64,000 bases of DNA from Moorella sp. Hama-1 (GTDB taxonomy: Bacteria; Bacillota; DSM-521; Neomoorellales; Neomoorellaceae). Positions 41,855 to 51,259 of this stretch are shown piece after piece (the stretch's first letter is position 1; the number at the start of each line of letters is the position of its first letter). The stretch is taken from NCBI RefSeq assembly GCF_023734095.1, contig NZ_AP024620.1, positions 1,050,501-1,114,500 on the forward strand. The letters run 5' to 3'. The position numbers and the translations under genes were made by a program. The notes beneath the pieces are model-generated. The model ran no database searches and had not been told where the DNA came from. It saw nothing but the letters and a program-made list of their open reading frames with translations.

Positions 41855-43037
41855 GTACCAGTAAACAGCTTACCAGGGTAATGGTGAAACCGGTATAATA
41901 CATACCCAGGGTAAGCCAGGAGACCGGCGGCGTAAAGAAGTCATTACCTGCCAGCCAGGCCAGGACCGGCCAGGCCGGTCCCTGGAATAACTGCACCAGG
42001 AAGGCTGCCAGGAAACCATGGAGCAGACGGGCAACGATAAAGGGTCCCAGGCGCAGGTCGGTTTTACTGATCATGGCTGCTACCTGGCCCAGGATGGAGA
42101 GCCCGGCCCAACCCATGATCAGGCTGATGGCTATTAATTTTTCTCCCAGGGGTACAGCTACCTCGCTGGCGAACTTGGCCCCCATGGTCATTTCAAAGAG
42201 CCCTCCGGCCAGGGCCCGGGTCGTAGCCGGGCGCAAACTAAAGGGGTGGCCAGCATAAAGGAGCGGCCCGGCCAGGAGATCCAGGAGGCCGAGCATGTCG
42301 GCTACCTGGATAATGACACTGAAGAGAATAATGAAGCCGCCGATGGTTATCAGGGTCTGGAAGGACTGGCTGGCGGCATCCCCCAGGAGCTGGCCCAGGG
42401 GGCGGCCGTCTTTTTGTTGCGCCTGGAGCATGGCCCGCCAGGCCCGCCGGGGTAGGGAAAGTAGAGGGTAATTTGCCGGTGGCGAGGCTGGACCCCGGCG
42501 GCCATAGAAACGAAAGAGGATCCCTAAGCAGAGGTTGGCCCCGTAATGGGCCCCGGCCAGGATGGGCCCCAGGGCGGGATTATGCAGCATGCCCACGGCT
42601 ACGGCCCCCAGCATAAAGAGGGGGCTGGCGTTGTTAGTAAAGGAGATTAAACGTTCACCTTCAACCCTGGTGACCAGCCGTTGCTGGCGCAGCTGGGCGG
42701 TAAGCATGGCACTGATGGGCGACCCGGAGGTATAGCCCATGGCCATTACAAAGGCGCCACTCCCCGGGACATTGAAGAGGGGCCGCATTACCGGTTCCAG
42801 AAGCACCCCCAGGAAGTGGACGATACCCAGCCCCATAAAGAGCTGGGAGATGATAAAAAAGGGCAGCAGGGCCGGGACGACGATCTCCCACCAGGCCCGG
42901 AGGCCGCGCAGGGCGGCCTGAAAAACAGGCTGGGGGAAAAGGATAATGGCCAGAGCCAGGATGACGACGGCCATAATGGTTATAATGGTCAGGAGGGGGG
43001 CTATGCCCCGGCCAATTATGACTACCGGGTGGCGCAT
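41805..43037 (-). CDS. ylbJ: sporulation integral membrane protein YlbJ
   Basis: The polytopic protein of about 410 residues belongs to the nucleoside-transporter-like (gate domain) family. It has G-Y-T-S-G-S-P-I-S-A, F-T-N-N-A-S-P-L-F and a repeat half with I-G-G-F-I-I-L-F-S-V. It is needed for spore cortex formation in Bacillus (family knowledge). I place the start at the ATG at 43037, 6 bases after gaggtg; a GTG at 43046 sits inside that site. It is divergent from the patatin-ackA unit. Confidence 0.88.
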   Translation of the reverse strand: MRHPVVIIGRGIAPLLTIITIMAVVILALAIILFPQPVFQAALRGLRAWWEIVVPALLPFFIISQLFMGLGIVHFLGVLLEPVMRPLFNVPGSGAFVMAMGYTSGSPISAMLTAQLRQQRLVTRVEGERLISFTNNASPLFMLGAVAVGMLHNPALGPILAGAHYGANLCLGILFRFYGRRGPASPPANYPLLSLPRRAWRAMLQAQQKDGRPLGQLLGDAASQSFQTLITIGGFIILFSVIIQVADMLGLLDLLAGPLLYAGHPFSLRPATTRALAGGLFEMTMGAKFASEVAVPLGEKLIAISLIMGWAGLSILGQVAAMISKTDLRLGPFIVARLLHGFLAAFLVQLFQGPAWPVLAWLAGNDFFTPPVSWLTLGMYYTGFTITLVSCLLVLTGLGLFARLLLYRRL

Positions 43038-43118
43038 GGTGGTCACCTCATAGGGGACATCCTATTCTGGAATATACGCGTTCCCGGTAGTGTTTAGACG
43101 TAAGAATGGTGGTTATCT

Positions 43119-43907
43119 ATGACGGGAAAGGGGAAGATTGGCCTGGCCCTGGGTGCCGGTGCTACCAGGGGCCTGGCCCACCTGGGTGTTCTGCAGGTGC
43201 TGAATGAATATGGCTTTCATTTTAATTGTGTGGCCGGCACCAGCGCCGGCGCCCTCTTCGGCGCCCTGTACGCCGCCGGTAGCGACCTGAACCTCCTGGA
43301 AAAGTTAGCACGGGAACTGAAGGAAGGGCAACTCCTTGACCTGGCCGTCCCCCGCTGGGGCCTGATCCGGGGTGACCGAATTGAGGCGCTTGTGCGAACT
43401 TTAACAAGGGGGTTGACTTTTACCGAACTGAAAGTACCATTATATGTAGTGGCCGTCGACGTCGAAAATGGCGAACTGGTAGTACTGGAAAGGGGCCGGG
43501 TTGCCGACGCCGTCCGGGCAAGTATCGCCATGCCGGGCCTTTTTGTACCCAAAAGGCTGGATGGACGCCTGCTGGTTGACGGCGCCGTCCTGGCCCCGGT
43601 GCCGGTAGAAGTCCTGCGCCAGCGGGGTGCTGATAAAGTCGTGGCGGTGGATGTCCATTATAGTGTAACGGAGCAAGAAAAGGTGCAAGTTAACAACCTG
43701 TTTGAACTCTTTTTCCGTTCCCAGGCCCTGACCGGGAGGGCCGTCTGTTGCCAGGCCCTGGCCCAGGCCGACCTGGTGATCCGGCCCGCTGTCGGTCACC
43801 TTAGCCCGGCCCGCCTGCTGAACGCCGGCGAATACATTGAGCAGGGCCGTAAAGCCGCCCTGGCAGCCTTACCGCAACTGAAAACTATTTTCGGAGGAGG
43901 ATCTTGA
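43119..43907 (+). CDS. patatin-like phospholipase (RssA/YchK type)
   Basis: The 262-residue protein has oxyanion G-A-G-A-T-R-G, nucleophile Ser in G-T-S-A-G and the catalytic Asp in D-G-A-V. These are the catalytic elements of bacterial patatins, which hydrolyse acyl lipids. The physiological substrate is unknown. The stop shares one base with the ackA ATG. Confidence 0.9.
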   Translation: MTGKGKIGLALGAGATRGLAHLGVLQVLNEYGFHFNCVAGTSAGALFGALYAAGSDLNLLEKLARELKEGQLLDLAVPRWGLIRGDRIEALVRTLTRGLTFTELKVPLYVVAVDVENGELVVLERGRVADAVRASIAMPGLFVPKRLDGRLLVDGAVLAPVPVEVLRQRGADKVVAVDVHYSVTEQEKVQVNNLFELFFRSQALTGRAVCCQALAQADLVIRPAVGHLSPARLLNAGEYIEQGRKAALAALPQLKTIFGGGS

Positions 43908-45103
43908 TGAAAATCCTGGTTTTAAATTGCGGCAGTTCCTCAGTCAAGTACCAGCTTTTTAACATGGAGGACGAGAGTGTCCTGGCCAAGGGGCTGGTCG
44001 AAAGAATCGGCATCGACGGTTCGGTCCTGACCCACCGGCCGGCGGGTAAAGACAAGATGGTCCGGGAAACAGAGATTCCCGACCATAAAGTAGCCATCGG
44101 CCTCTGCCTGGAGGCCCTGACCGATCCCCATTACGGTGTTATTAAAGACTATGGCGAAATAGGCGCCATCGGCCACCGCATCGTCCACGGCGGGACCTTC
44201 CCCCACTCAGTCCTGGTTGATGCTTCTACCAAAGAGGCTATCGGTGAACTCGAAGCCCTAGCCCCCCTGCACAACGGCGCTGCCCTCCGGGGTATCGAGG
44301 CCTGTGAAGCCATCCTGCCCGGCACCCCCCAGGTAACGGCCTTTGATACAGCCTTTCACCAGGGCATGCCTGATTCTGCCTATACTTACAGCCTGCCCTA
44401 TGAGCTTTGCCAGAAGCACCTCATTCGCCGTTACGGCGCCCATGGCACCTCCCACCAGTACGTAGCCCTGCGGGCGGCGGCCCTGGTAGGCAAGCCCCTG
44501 GAGGAACTAAAGGTCATCACCTGTCACTTGGGTAACGGTTCCAGTATCACCGCCATTAAGAACGCCAAATCCTACGACACCAGCATGGGCTTTACCCCCC
44601 TGGCCGGTTTAACCATGGGTTCGCGGTGCGGGGATATCGACCCGGCCATTGTCCCCTTCCTGATGGAAAAGGAGGGTTATACTCCGGCAGAAATGGATCG
44701 GGTCATGAACCGCCAGTCCGGGGTCCTGGGGGTTTCCGGCATCAGCAGCGACTTCCGGGATATTGAAGCTGCCATGGCTAAGGGTAATGACCGGGCGCGC
44801 CTGGCGTGGGAGGTCTTTGTCCACAGTGCCAAGAAATACATCGGCGCCTACGTGGCCCTGTTGAATGGCCTGGATGTTCTGATCTTCACTGCCGGCCTGG
44901 GCGAGAACTCCATCGCCGCCCGGGAGGCCATCTGCCGGGATATGGATTACCTGGGCATCAGGATTGACCGGGAAAAGAACCAGATCCGGGGCCAGGAGAG
45001 GGAAATCACCGCCCCCGGGGCCAGGGTACGGACCTTTGTCATTCCCACCAATGAAGAGTTGATGATCGCCCGGGACACCATGGCCCTCGTCCAGGCCGGT
45101 TGA
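43907..45103 (+). CDS. ackA: acetate kinase
   Basis: The 398-residue ASKHA-fold kinase has N-C-G-S-S-S-V-K-Y, G-H-R-I-V-H-G-G, H-G-T-S-H-Q-Y and G-L-G-E-N-S. It makes ATP from acetyl phosphate, the substrate-level step of acetogenesis. No phosphotransacetylase gene is adjacent; Moorella uses PduL-type enzymes encoded elsewhere (established knowledge). The ATG at 43907 is 6 bases after ggaggagg. Confidence 0.97.
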   Translation: MKILVLNCGSSSVKYQLFNMEDESVLAKGLVERIGIDGSVLTHRPAGKDKMVRETEIPDHKVAIGLCLEALTDPHYGVIKDYGEIGAIGHRIVHGGTFPHSVLVDASTKEAIGELEALAPLHNGAALRGIEACEAILPGTPQVTAFDTAFHQGMPDSAYTYSLPYELCQKHLIRRYGAHGTSHQYVALRAAALVGKPLEELKVITCHLGNGSSITAIKNAKSYDTSMGFTPLAGLTMGSRCGDIDPAIVPFLMEKEGYTPAEMDRVMNRQSGVLGVSGISSDFRDIEAAMAKGNDRARLAWEVFVHSAKKYIGAYVALLNGLDVLIFTAGLGENSIAAREAICRDMDYLGIRIDREKNQIRGQEREITAPGARVRTFVIPTNEELMIARDTMALVQAG

Positions 45104-45128
45104 CACCAGCCTGGCCTTTCGCTATAAT
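45100..45128 (+). promoter_or_regulatory. consensus promoter for DUF177-rpmF
   Basis: TTGACA (45100-45105), 17 bases, TATAAT (45123-45128). The -35 overlaps the ackA stop codon. The transcript would start near 45135, which excludes a DUF177 start at 45100. Confidence 0.9.
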
Positions 45129-45141
45129 CATCGGGGTGAAT

Positions 45142-45729
45142 GTGGTGAAAATTGGTGTCGGCGATTTAAAAACCAGGCCTGGAGACGAGCTGGAGTTCAG
45201 TTTTAAAGCCAGCTGGTCCCACCTGGCCACGGCTACCGCCAGGATCCCCATTTTAGCGCCGATCCTGGTCCGGGGCAAGGTTACCAATACCGGACCGGTA
45301 CTGGTGGTTCAAGGCCAGGTGGCCACGACCCTGGAATTAACCTGCGATCGCTGCCTGGCCAGGTTTAGTTACCCGGTTATAGCGCCACTGGAGGAAGAAT
45401 ACGTCAGTACAGCAAACCGGGGCCTGGGTGAGGACGAGAAGGAAGAAAAGGACCGGGAAACCCGCCCCCTGGAAGATGATGTCCTGGATCTCCAGCTGGC
45501 GGTGACGGAGGCCCTGATCCTGGCTTTACCAATGAAGTGGCTCTGTCAGGAGAACTGCCGCGGCCTTTGTCCCCAGTGTGGCCAGAATCTCAATGAGGGC
45601 CAGTGCCGCTGCCAGACCGAAACAGTAGACCCCCGCCTGGCGACGTTAAAACAATTACTTGGTAGATTGGAAGGAGAGGATACCCTTGGGCGTACCCAAA
45701 AGAAGAACTTCAAAATCCCGGAAGAATAA
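45142..45729 (+). CDS. YceD/DUF177 family protein
   Basis: The protein of about 195 residues is usually encoded with rpmF and implicated in 23S rRNA processing/ribosome assembly (family knowledge). C-D-R-C-L and C-R-G-L-C-P-Q-C-G-Q...C-R-C supply cysteine pairs, more than in E. coli YceD and suggestive of zinc. Start GTG 45142 or 45145 (M-K-I-G-V-G-D-L), behind cggggtga and after the mapped promoter. Confidence 0.88.
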   Translation: MVKIGVGDLKTRPGDELEFSFKASWSHLATATARIPILAPILVRGKVTNTGPVLVVQGQVATTLELTCDRCLARFSYPVIAPLEEEYVSTANRGLGEDEKEEKDRETRPLEDDVLDLQLAVTEALILALPMKWLCQENCRGLCPQCGQNLNEGQCRCQTETVDPRLATLKQLLGRLEGEDTLGRTQKKNFKIPEE

Positions 45730-45868
45730 GCGCCGTTCCATCTGGGGCCAGAAGGCTGCCCCCAGCCTGGTGGAGTGCCCCCAGTGCCATCAGCTTAAAT
45801 TAAACCACCGGGTTTGCCCCAAATGTGGCTACTATAAAGGGCGGGCAGCCGTTCAGGTAGCCGAGTAA
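45686..45868 (+). CDS. rpmF: 50S ribosomal protein L32
   Basis: The 60-residue protein M-G-V-P-K-R-R-T-S-K-S... has a zinc ribbon C-P-Q-C...C-P-K-C. It starts at TTG 45686 behind ggaaggagagg and overlaps DUF177 by 44 bases. A strong terminator follows. Confidence 0.95.
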   Translation: MGVPKRRTSKSRKNKRRSIWGQKAAPSLVECPQCHQLKLNHRVCPKCGYYKGRAAVQVAE

Positions 45869-45877
45869 ACCCGCCGG

Positions 45878-45904
45878 CCGGCAGTATCTGCCGGTTATTT
45901 TTTT
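45878..45904 (+). terminator. rpmF terminator
   Basis: CCGGCA / TGCCGG with a 5-base loop followed by TTATTTTTTT. Confidence 0.9.
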
Positions 45905-45906
45905 AC

Positions 45907-45935
45907 TTGCATAAATATGACAGGGCCATTATACT
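45907..45935 (+). promoter_or_regulatory. promoter of the fapR-fab operon
   Basis: TTGCAT (45907-45912), 17 bases, TATACT (45930-45935). Confidence 0.8.
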
Positions 45936-45955
45936 ATTACTATGGCCTGGTAATA
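45935..45955. promoter_or_regulatory. inverted repeat over the fapR transcription start
   Basis: TATTAC at 45935-45940 and GTAATA at 45950-45955 flank nine bases. The position, over the expected start site, suits an autoregulatory FapR operator, but spacing and sequence differ from the Bacillus FapR box, so assignment is tentative. Confidence 0.45.
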
Positions 45956-45987
45956 TTATTTGGTACCAGGGATTCGGGGTGACATTA

Positions 45988-46572
45988 GTGGTACGCCAGA
46001 AGGGTCATAAGGAAGAGCGCCAGGAGGCCCTGCGCCGTTACCTACGCAACAATCCCTTCGCCACTGATGAAGAACTGGCGGCGAAGTTCAAAGTCAGCGT
46101 GCCCACCATTCGCCTGGACCGCCTGGCCTTGGGGATCCCTGAGGTCAGGGAACGCATCATGAACATGGCCCAGGAAGCCCGGAGTCGTATGCGCGGGGTG
46201 ACGGAGGAAGAGCTGGTAGGGGAACTGGTAGAGTTACAGCCGGGCGTTTTAGGCATTTCAATTCTGGAGATTACCCCTCAGATGCTGGTCCAGCCTGCCG
46301 GTGTGGCCCGAGGTTACCACCTTTTTGCCCAGGCCCATTCCCTGGCCCTGGCAACCGTAGGCGCCGAAGTGGTTCTTACCAGTAGCGCCCGGGTGCGCTA
46401 TCGTCGGCCGGTTTATGCCGGTGAACGCGTTATTGCCAGGGCCATGGTCAAAGTAGTTAAGGATTCCACCTGCCTGGTATCGGTCCATTCCCGGGTCAAC
46501 GGGGAGATTGTCTTTAAAGGCCAGTACATTATCATCACACCCGAGACTGCAGCTGGAGGCGGAACTACTTGA
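45988..46572 (+). CDS. fapR: fatty acid biosynthesis repressor FapR
   Basis: The 194-residue DeoR-type regulator has an N-terminal HTH (T-D-E-E-L-A-A-K-F-K-V-S-V-P-T-I-R-L-D-R) and a C-terminal hot-dog effector domain that binds malonyl-CoA (G-V-A-R-G-Y-H-L-F-A-Q-A...V-Y-A-G-E-R-V). It is the global lipid-synthesis repressor of Firmicutes. The GTG at 45988 lies after the promoter and a ggggtga site; an open frame from 45907 would start inside the promoter. Confidence 0.94.
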   Translation: MVRQKGHKEERQEALRRYLRNNPFATDEELAAKFKVSVPTIRLDRLALGIPEVRERIMNMAQEARSRMRGVTEEELVGELVELQPGVLGISILEITPQMLVQPAGVARGYHLFAQAHSLALATVGAEVVLTSSARVRYRRPVYAGERVIARAMVKVVKDSTCLVSVHSRVNGEIVFKGQYIIITPETAAGGGTT

Positions 46573-47588
46573 GAATTGCCATTGATGCCATGGGAGGCGA
46601 CCTGGCACCCCGGGAGATTGTCCGGGGGGCCGTGGCTGCTGCCGGGGAGGGAAAGGCTGAGATTATCCTGGTGGGCGATAAGGCACGCCTGGAGGAAGAA
46701 CTCACCCTCCTGCACCCCAGCGGTAATTTAGAAATATACCACACCGATCAGGTAATTGGCATGGACGAACAACCGGCCCTGGGCCTGCGGCGGAAACAGG
46801 AGGCCTCCATTGTCGTGGCTACCAGGCTGGTGAAGGAGGGGCGAGCAGCGGCCGTGGTTTCCGCCGGCAGTACCGGAGCGCAAATGGCCGCAGCCCTCCT
46901 CATTCTGGGACGGAGTGGTAAGATCCAGCGGCCGGCCATTGCCACCCTGATGCCCACCCTGAAGGGCCCCAAACTCCTGCTGGATGCCGGGGCCAACGTT
47001 GATTGCCGGCCCGAGCACCTCTACGAGTTTGCCCTGATGGGTAACCTGTACGCCAATCGGGTAATGGGGATTGCTAACCCCCGGGTGGGGTTGCTGAATA
47101 TCGGCACCGAGGCCTGCAAGGGTAACGAACAAACCCTGGGGGCCTACAGCCTTTTAAAAGAGGCCCCTTTAAATTTTGTTGGCAATGTCGAGGCCCGGGA
47201 TATTTTATTCGGTGAAACCGATGTCATCGTCTGCGACGGCTTTGTCGGCAATGCCATCCTGAAGTTCGGCGAGGGCTTAGGCCAGGCCCTCTTCACCATG
47301 ATCAGCCGGGAGGTTAAAAGCAGTCTCCGGACCCGCATCGGGGCGGCCCTCCTTTTACCGGCCCTGCGGGGGGTAAAGAAACAGGTTGATTATACCGAGT
47401 ACGGGGGTGCCCCCCTGCTGGGGGTTCAAGGAATTAGCATTATCTGCCACGGCAGTTCCAACGCCCGGGCGATTAAGAATGCCATTAAGGTTGCCGTTCG
47501 TTGTGCCAATGAGGGGCTGGTAACCGCCCTGGGGGACCTGCCGGTAATCAGTCGCGAAGGGAAGATGCGGGAGTGCCAGTCCCATTGA
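46569..47588 (+). CDS. plsX: phosphate acyltransferase PlsX
   Basis: The 339-residue enzyme makes acyl-phosphate from acyl-ACP for phospholipid synthesis. It opens R-I-A-I-D-A-M-G-G-D and has S-A-G-S-T-G-A, D-A-G-A-N-V-D and D-G-F-V-G-N. It starts at TTG overlapping the fapR stop (TTGA). Confidence 0.95.
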   Translation: MRIAIDAMGGDLAPREIVRGAVAAAGEGKAEIILVGDKARLEEELTLLHPSGNLEIYHTDQVIGMDEQPALGLRRKQEASIVVATRLVKEGRAAAVVSAGSTGAQMAAALLILGRSGKIQRPAIATLMPTLKGPKLLLDAGANVDCRPEHLYEFALMGNLYANRVMGIANPRVGLLNIGTEACKGNEQTLGAYSLLKEAPLNFVGNVEARDILFGETDVIVCDGFVGNAILKFGEGLGQALFTMISREVKSSLRTRIGAALLLPALRGVKKQVDYTEYGGAPLLGVQGISIICHGSSNARAIKNAIKVAVRCANEGLVTALGDLPVISREGKMRECQSH

Positions 47589-48589
47589 GTTCAGCCGCTA
47601 TTATAGGTACCGGTTCCTGCCTGCCGGAGCGTGTCCTGACCAATCACGATCTGGAAAAGATGGTTGATACCAGTGATGAGTGGATCCGCACCCGGACCGG
47701 CATCCGGGAGCGCCGCCTGGCCGACCCGGGGACGGCGGCTTCCGACCTGGCGGTGCCGGCGGCCACCAGGGCCCTGGCTGCCGCGGGTATTCCGGCGACA
47801 GAACTCGATTTAATCATCGTCGCCACTGTCACGCCGGACACCCTTTTCCCGGCTACCGCCTGCCTGGTCCAGGAACGCCTGGGAGCCCGGGGGGCGGCGG
47901 CCTTTGACCTCTCGGCCGGTTGCAGCGGCTTCGTCTATGCCCTGGGAGTTGCCGGCCAGTTTCTGGCTACCGGGGTTTACCGGACGGCCCTGGTAATTGG
48001 TGTGGAGGTCCTCAGCAAGATTATTAATTGGCAGGATCGTAACACCTGCGTTCTTTTTGGCGATGGCGCCGGGGCAGCGGTCCTCCAGTCCGTCCCGGCC
48101 GGCCGGGGAATCCTGGGCCTGCACCTGGGGGCCGATGGCAGCGGCGGTTCCCTTTTAACTTTACCGGCCGGTGGTTCCCGCCTGCCGGCCAGTTCCACCA
48201 CCGTCCAGGAACAGCTGCATACCATCCATATGAGCGGGGCCGAGGTTTTTAAATTCGCCGTCCGGGTCATGGGTGAGGCCTCCCTGAAGGCTTTAGAAAA
48301 GGCCGGTTTAAAGAAAGAAGATGTGGACTTTTTAATCCCCCACCAGGCTAACATCCGGATTATTGAAGCGGCCACCAAACGCCTGGGCCTGCCGCCAAAA
48401 AAGGTTTACGTCAACCTGGATCGTTACGGCAATATGTCCAGCGCCTCTATTCCGGTGGCCCTGGATGAAGCCTACCGGGCCGGCCTGTTGCTGCGGGACC
48501 ATAAAGTGGTCATGGTGGCCTTTGGCGCCGGGTTGACCTGGGGGGCGGCCGTAGTTAACTGGGAACTGGACCCGCCGAAAGGAGCTTGA
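47585..48589 (+). CDS. fabH: beta-ketoacyl-ACP synthase III
   Basis: The 334-residue enzyme condenses acetyl-CoA with malonyl-ACP, the initiating step. The catalytic Cys is in D-L-S-A-G-C-S-G-F, His in H-Q-A-N-I-R, and Asn in N-L-D-R-Y-G-N. I prefer the TTG at 47585 (TTGA overlap with plsX, as at fapR-plsX), which gives a normal N-terminus M-S-S-A-A-I-I-G-T-G; a GTG at 47573 is the alternative. Confidence 0.93.
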   Translation: MSSAAIIGTGSCLPERVLTNHDLEKMVDTSDEWIRTRTGIRERRLADPGTAASDLAVPAATRALAAAGIPATELDLIIVATVTPDTLFPATACLVQERLGARGAAAFDLSAGCSGFVYALGVAGQFLATGVYRTALVIGVEVLSKIINWQDRNTCVLFGDGAGAAVLQSVPAGRGILGLHLGADGSGGSLLTLPAGGSRLPASSTTVQEQLHTIHMSGAEVFKFAVRVMGEASLKALEKAGLKKEDVDFLIPHQANIRIIEAATKRLGLPPKKVYVNLDRYGNMSSASIPVALDEAYRAGLLLRDHKVVMVAFGAGLTWGAAVVNWELDPPKGA

Positions 48590-48594
48590 TAGCT

Positions 48595-49542
48595 ATGTTG
48601 CGGACACCCCTTTGCGATCTCCTTGGGATTATCTACCCCATAATTCAGGGCGGTATGGCCTGGGTGGCCACCGGGGAGCTGGCAGCGGCCGTTTCGGCTG
48701 CTGGGGGTTTAGGTATCATCGGTGCGGGGAGCGCGCCGCCGGAAGTGGTCCGCCAGGAGATCCGCAAGGTCCGGGAGCGGACGGACCGGCCCTTTGGCGT
48801 AAATATTTACTATATGTCGCCCTATGTGGAAGAATTGGTGGACCTGGTCTGCGCGGAAAAGGTGCCGGTGGTCACCACTGGGGCCGGCAACCCGGGCAAG
48901 CACCTACCCCGCTTTAAAGAAGCGGGGGTAAAGGTAATCCCGGTGGTAGCCTCGGTGGCCCTGGCTAAGAGACTGGAACACCTGGGCGTGGATGCCCTGG
49001 TGGCAGAAGGTATGGAGTGTGGCGGCCATATTGGCGAGATTGCCACCATGCCCCTGGTACCCCAGATTGTGGATGCCGTACATATACCCGTGATTGCGGC
49101 CGGGGGGTTCGCCGACGGCCGCGGCCTGGCCGCCGCCCTGGCCCTGGGCGCCGTCGGTGTTCAGATGGGGACCAGGTTTATCTGCGCCACCGAGTGTACT
49201 GTCCACGAACGTTACAAAAAAGCTGTCTTGAAGGCTGGCGACCGGGATGCCGTCGTCACCGGCATGGCCGGCCACTATGTCCGGGTGTTAAAGAATAAGC
49301 TAACCCGGCAGTTTGAAGAGCTGGCCGCCAGGGGTGCTACCTGGGAGGAAATGGACCGCCTGGGCAGCGGGAAACTGCGGGCGGCGGTGATTGATGGCGA
49401 TGTAGAGTACGGCTCGGTAATGGCCGGCCAGAGCGCCGCCATGGTGCGGGAGATCAAGCCGGCGGCAGCCATTATCGCCGAAGTAATGGCCGAAGCTGAG
49501 GCGGTCATTACCCGCCTGGGTCGGCTGTTAGGTAACGCATAG
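48595..49542 (+). CDS. fabK: enoyl-ACP reductase II (flavoprotein)
   Basis: The 315-residue FMN-dependent TIM-barrel enzyme has P-I-I-Q-G-G-M-A-W-V-A, G-A-G-N-P-G, E-G-M-E-C-G-G-H-I-G and A-A-G-G-F-A-D-G-R-G. FabK replaces the SDR-type FabI in some Clostridia and streptococci and confers triclosan tolerance. The ATG at 48595 is 10 bases from ggag; a TTG at 48586 is too close. Confidence 0.94.
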   Translation: MLRTPLCDLLGIIYPIIQGGMAWVATGELAAAVSAAGGLGIIGAGSAPPEVVRQEIRKVRERTDRPFGVNIYYMSPYVEELVDLVCAEKVPVVTTGAGNPGKHLPRFKEAGVKVIPVVASVALAKRLEHLGVDALVAEGMECGGHIGEIATMPLVPQIVDAVHIPVIAAGGFADGRGLAAALALGAVGVQMGTRFICATECTVHERYKKAVLKAGDRDAVVTGMAGHYVRVLKNKLTRQFEELAARGATWEEMDRLGSGKLRAAVIDGDVEYGSVMAGQSAAMVREIKPAAAIIAEVMAEAEAVITRLGRLLGNA

Positions 49543-49557
49543 GAGGTGGCAGCCATA

Positions 49558-50496
49558 ATGCCAGGAATCGTCTTCCTTTTCCCCGGCCAGGGTTCCCAGT
49601 ACGTCGGCATGGGACGGGAACTGGCCGAGCGCTACCCCGAAGCAGCCGCCGTTTTTACCGCGGCCCGGGAGGAACTGGGCTGGCCGGTGGATCAACTCTG
49701 TTTTAATGGCCCGGAGGAGGAACTCGTCCGTACCGAAAACACCCAGCCGGCCCTGCTCACCGTCAGCACGGCCTGTTTCCGGGTCCTGGAGGCCCGGGGC
49801 ATCCGCCCGGCGGCTGTAGCGGGCCATAGCCTGGGGGAATACAGCGCCCTGGTGGCCGCCGGCAGCCTTGCCTTCCGGGACGCCCTCCAGGTGGTAGCCC
49901 GGCGGGGCCGCCTCATGGCCAACGCCTTCCCCGCCGGCCAGGGGGGGATGGTGGCCGTCCTCGGCCTGCCGGCCGGCCGGGTCGTCGCCCTCTGCCGGGA
50001 GGTAAAAGATGGCGTGGCCGAGGCGGCGAACTTCAACTCCCCGGGGCAGGTGGTAGTCGCCGGCGACCGGGCCGGACTGGAGGCCATTACGGCCCTGGCC
50101 CGGGCCGCAGGGGCTAAAAGGGTTGTACCCCTCCAGGTGAGCGGGCCTTTTCACTCCAGCCTCATGGAGCCCGTAGCCCGGGAGCTGGCAACCCTTTTAA
50201 ACCAGGTCACCCTGGCTGATCCAGCCGTACCGGTAGTGGCCAACGTGACGGCCGACTACGCCCACACAGCAGCTGCCGTCCGGGAGAATCTCCGTCAACA
50301 GGTGGCCAGCCCGGTGCGCTGGGAGGAAAGCATGGGTCGTCTCCTGGCTGATGGTTACCGCGCCTTTGTGGAAGTCGGTCCAGGCAATGTCCTGAGCGGG
50401 CTTCTGAGGCGCCTGGATCGCCAGGTAACTATTGGACAGGCAGAAAATATCCAGGCCCTGGGAAAAACCCTTGCTTTATTGCAGGAGGCCCAGTAA
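49558..50496 (+). CDS. fabD: malonyl-CoA:ACP transacylase
   Basis: The 312-residue enzyme has nucleophile Ser in G-H-S-L-G-E, and F-P-G-Q-G-S-Q-Y and Q-V-S-G-P-F-H-S-S-L-M are canonical. It loads malonyl onto ACP. The ATG at 49558 is 11 bases after aggagg. Confidence 0.95.
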   Translation: MPGIVFLFPGQGSQYVGMGRELAERYPEAAAVFTAAREELGWPVDQLCFNGPEEELVRTENTQPALLTVSTACFRVLEARGIRPAAVAGHSLGEYSALVAAGSLAFRDALQVVARRGRLMANAFPAGQGGMVAVLGLPAGRVVALCREVKDGVAEAANFNSPGQVVVAGDRAGLEAITALARAAGAKRVVPLQVSGPFHSSLMEPVARELATLLNQVTLADPAVPVVANVTADYAHTAAAVRENLRQQVASPVRWEESMGRLLADGYRAFVEVGPGNVLSGLLRRLDRQVTIGQAENIQALGKTLALLQEAQ

Positions 50497-50497
50497 A

Positions 50498-51247
50498 ATG
50501 ATCCTCAAAGGACAGGTAGCCGTTGTCACCGGTGCATCCCGGGGGATTGGCCGGGCTACAGCCGTGGCCCTGGCCCGGGCCGGGGCCAGGGTGGTAGTCA
50601 ATTACACCCGGCAGAAAGAGGCCGCCGACCAGGTGGTGGCCACCATCCGGGAGGAGGGCGGCCAGGCCATAGCCATTAAGGCTGATGTCGCCGATCATGA
50701 CGCTGCCCGGGAATTAATCCAGGCAGCAGTCCAGGAGTTCGGCCGGCTGGATATCCTGGTCAACAACGCCGGTATCGCCAGGGATAACCTGGCAGCCAGG
50801 TTAAAGCCTGAGGATTGGGAAGCCGTCCTGCAGACCAATCTCACCGGGGTTTTTAATTGTTGCCAGGCGGCCTTGAAACCCATGCTGCGCCAGCGCCAGG
50901 GCCGGATAATCAATCTGGCCTCGGTAGTCGGCCTGCGGGGTAATGCCGGCCAGGTCAACTACGCCGCCGCTAAAGCCGGGGTTACGGGCCTGACCATGGC
51001 TCTGGCTAAAGAAGTGGCTTCCCGGGGTATCCTGGTTAATGCTGTGGCCCCCGGTTTTATTGCCACCGAGATGACGGCAGCCCTGGCGGGAGAGGCGCGG
51101 GAAGAATTTTACCGCCATATCCCCCTGGGCCGGCCGGGCGAACCGGAGGATGTCGCCGCAGTTATCCTTTTCCTGGCTTCGCCGGGAGCCAGGTATATCA
51201 CCGGTCAGGTAATCGTCGTTGACGGCGGCCTGACCCTGGCTTTGTAA
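50498..51247 (+). CDS. fabG: 3-oxoacyl-ACP reductase
   Basis: The 249-residue SDR enzyme has the NADP motif [13 protein letters not shown], catalytic Ser (N-L-A-S-V-V) and Y-A-A-A-K-A-G, and C-terminal G-G-L-T. The ATG at 50498 is one base past the fabD stop. Confidence 0.96.
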   Translation: MILKGQVAVVTGASRGIGRATAVALARAGARVVVNYTRQKEAADQVVATIREEGGQAIAIKADVADHDAARELIQAAVQEFGRLDILVNNAGIARDNLAARLKPEDWEAVLQTNLTGVFNCCQAALKPMLRQRQGRIINLASVVGLRGNAGQVNYAAAKAGVTGLTMALAKEVASRGILVNAVAPGFIATEMTAALAGEAREEFYRHIPLGRPGEPEDVAAVILFLASPGARYITGQVIVVDGGLTLAL

Positions 51248-51259
51248 GCCGGACAAAAG

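Noticed and set aside
45100-45144. Longer N-terminus for the DUF177 protein
   Set aside because: The extension overlaps a consensus promoter, so it would not be in the mRNA.
45907-45987. Longer N-terminus for FapR
   Set aside because: It begins within the -35 box and includes the -10; family members start near 45988.
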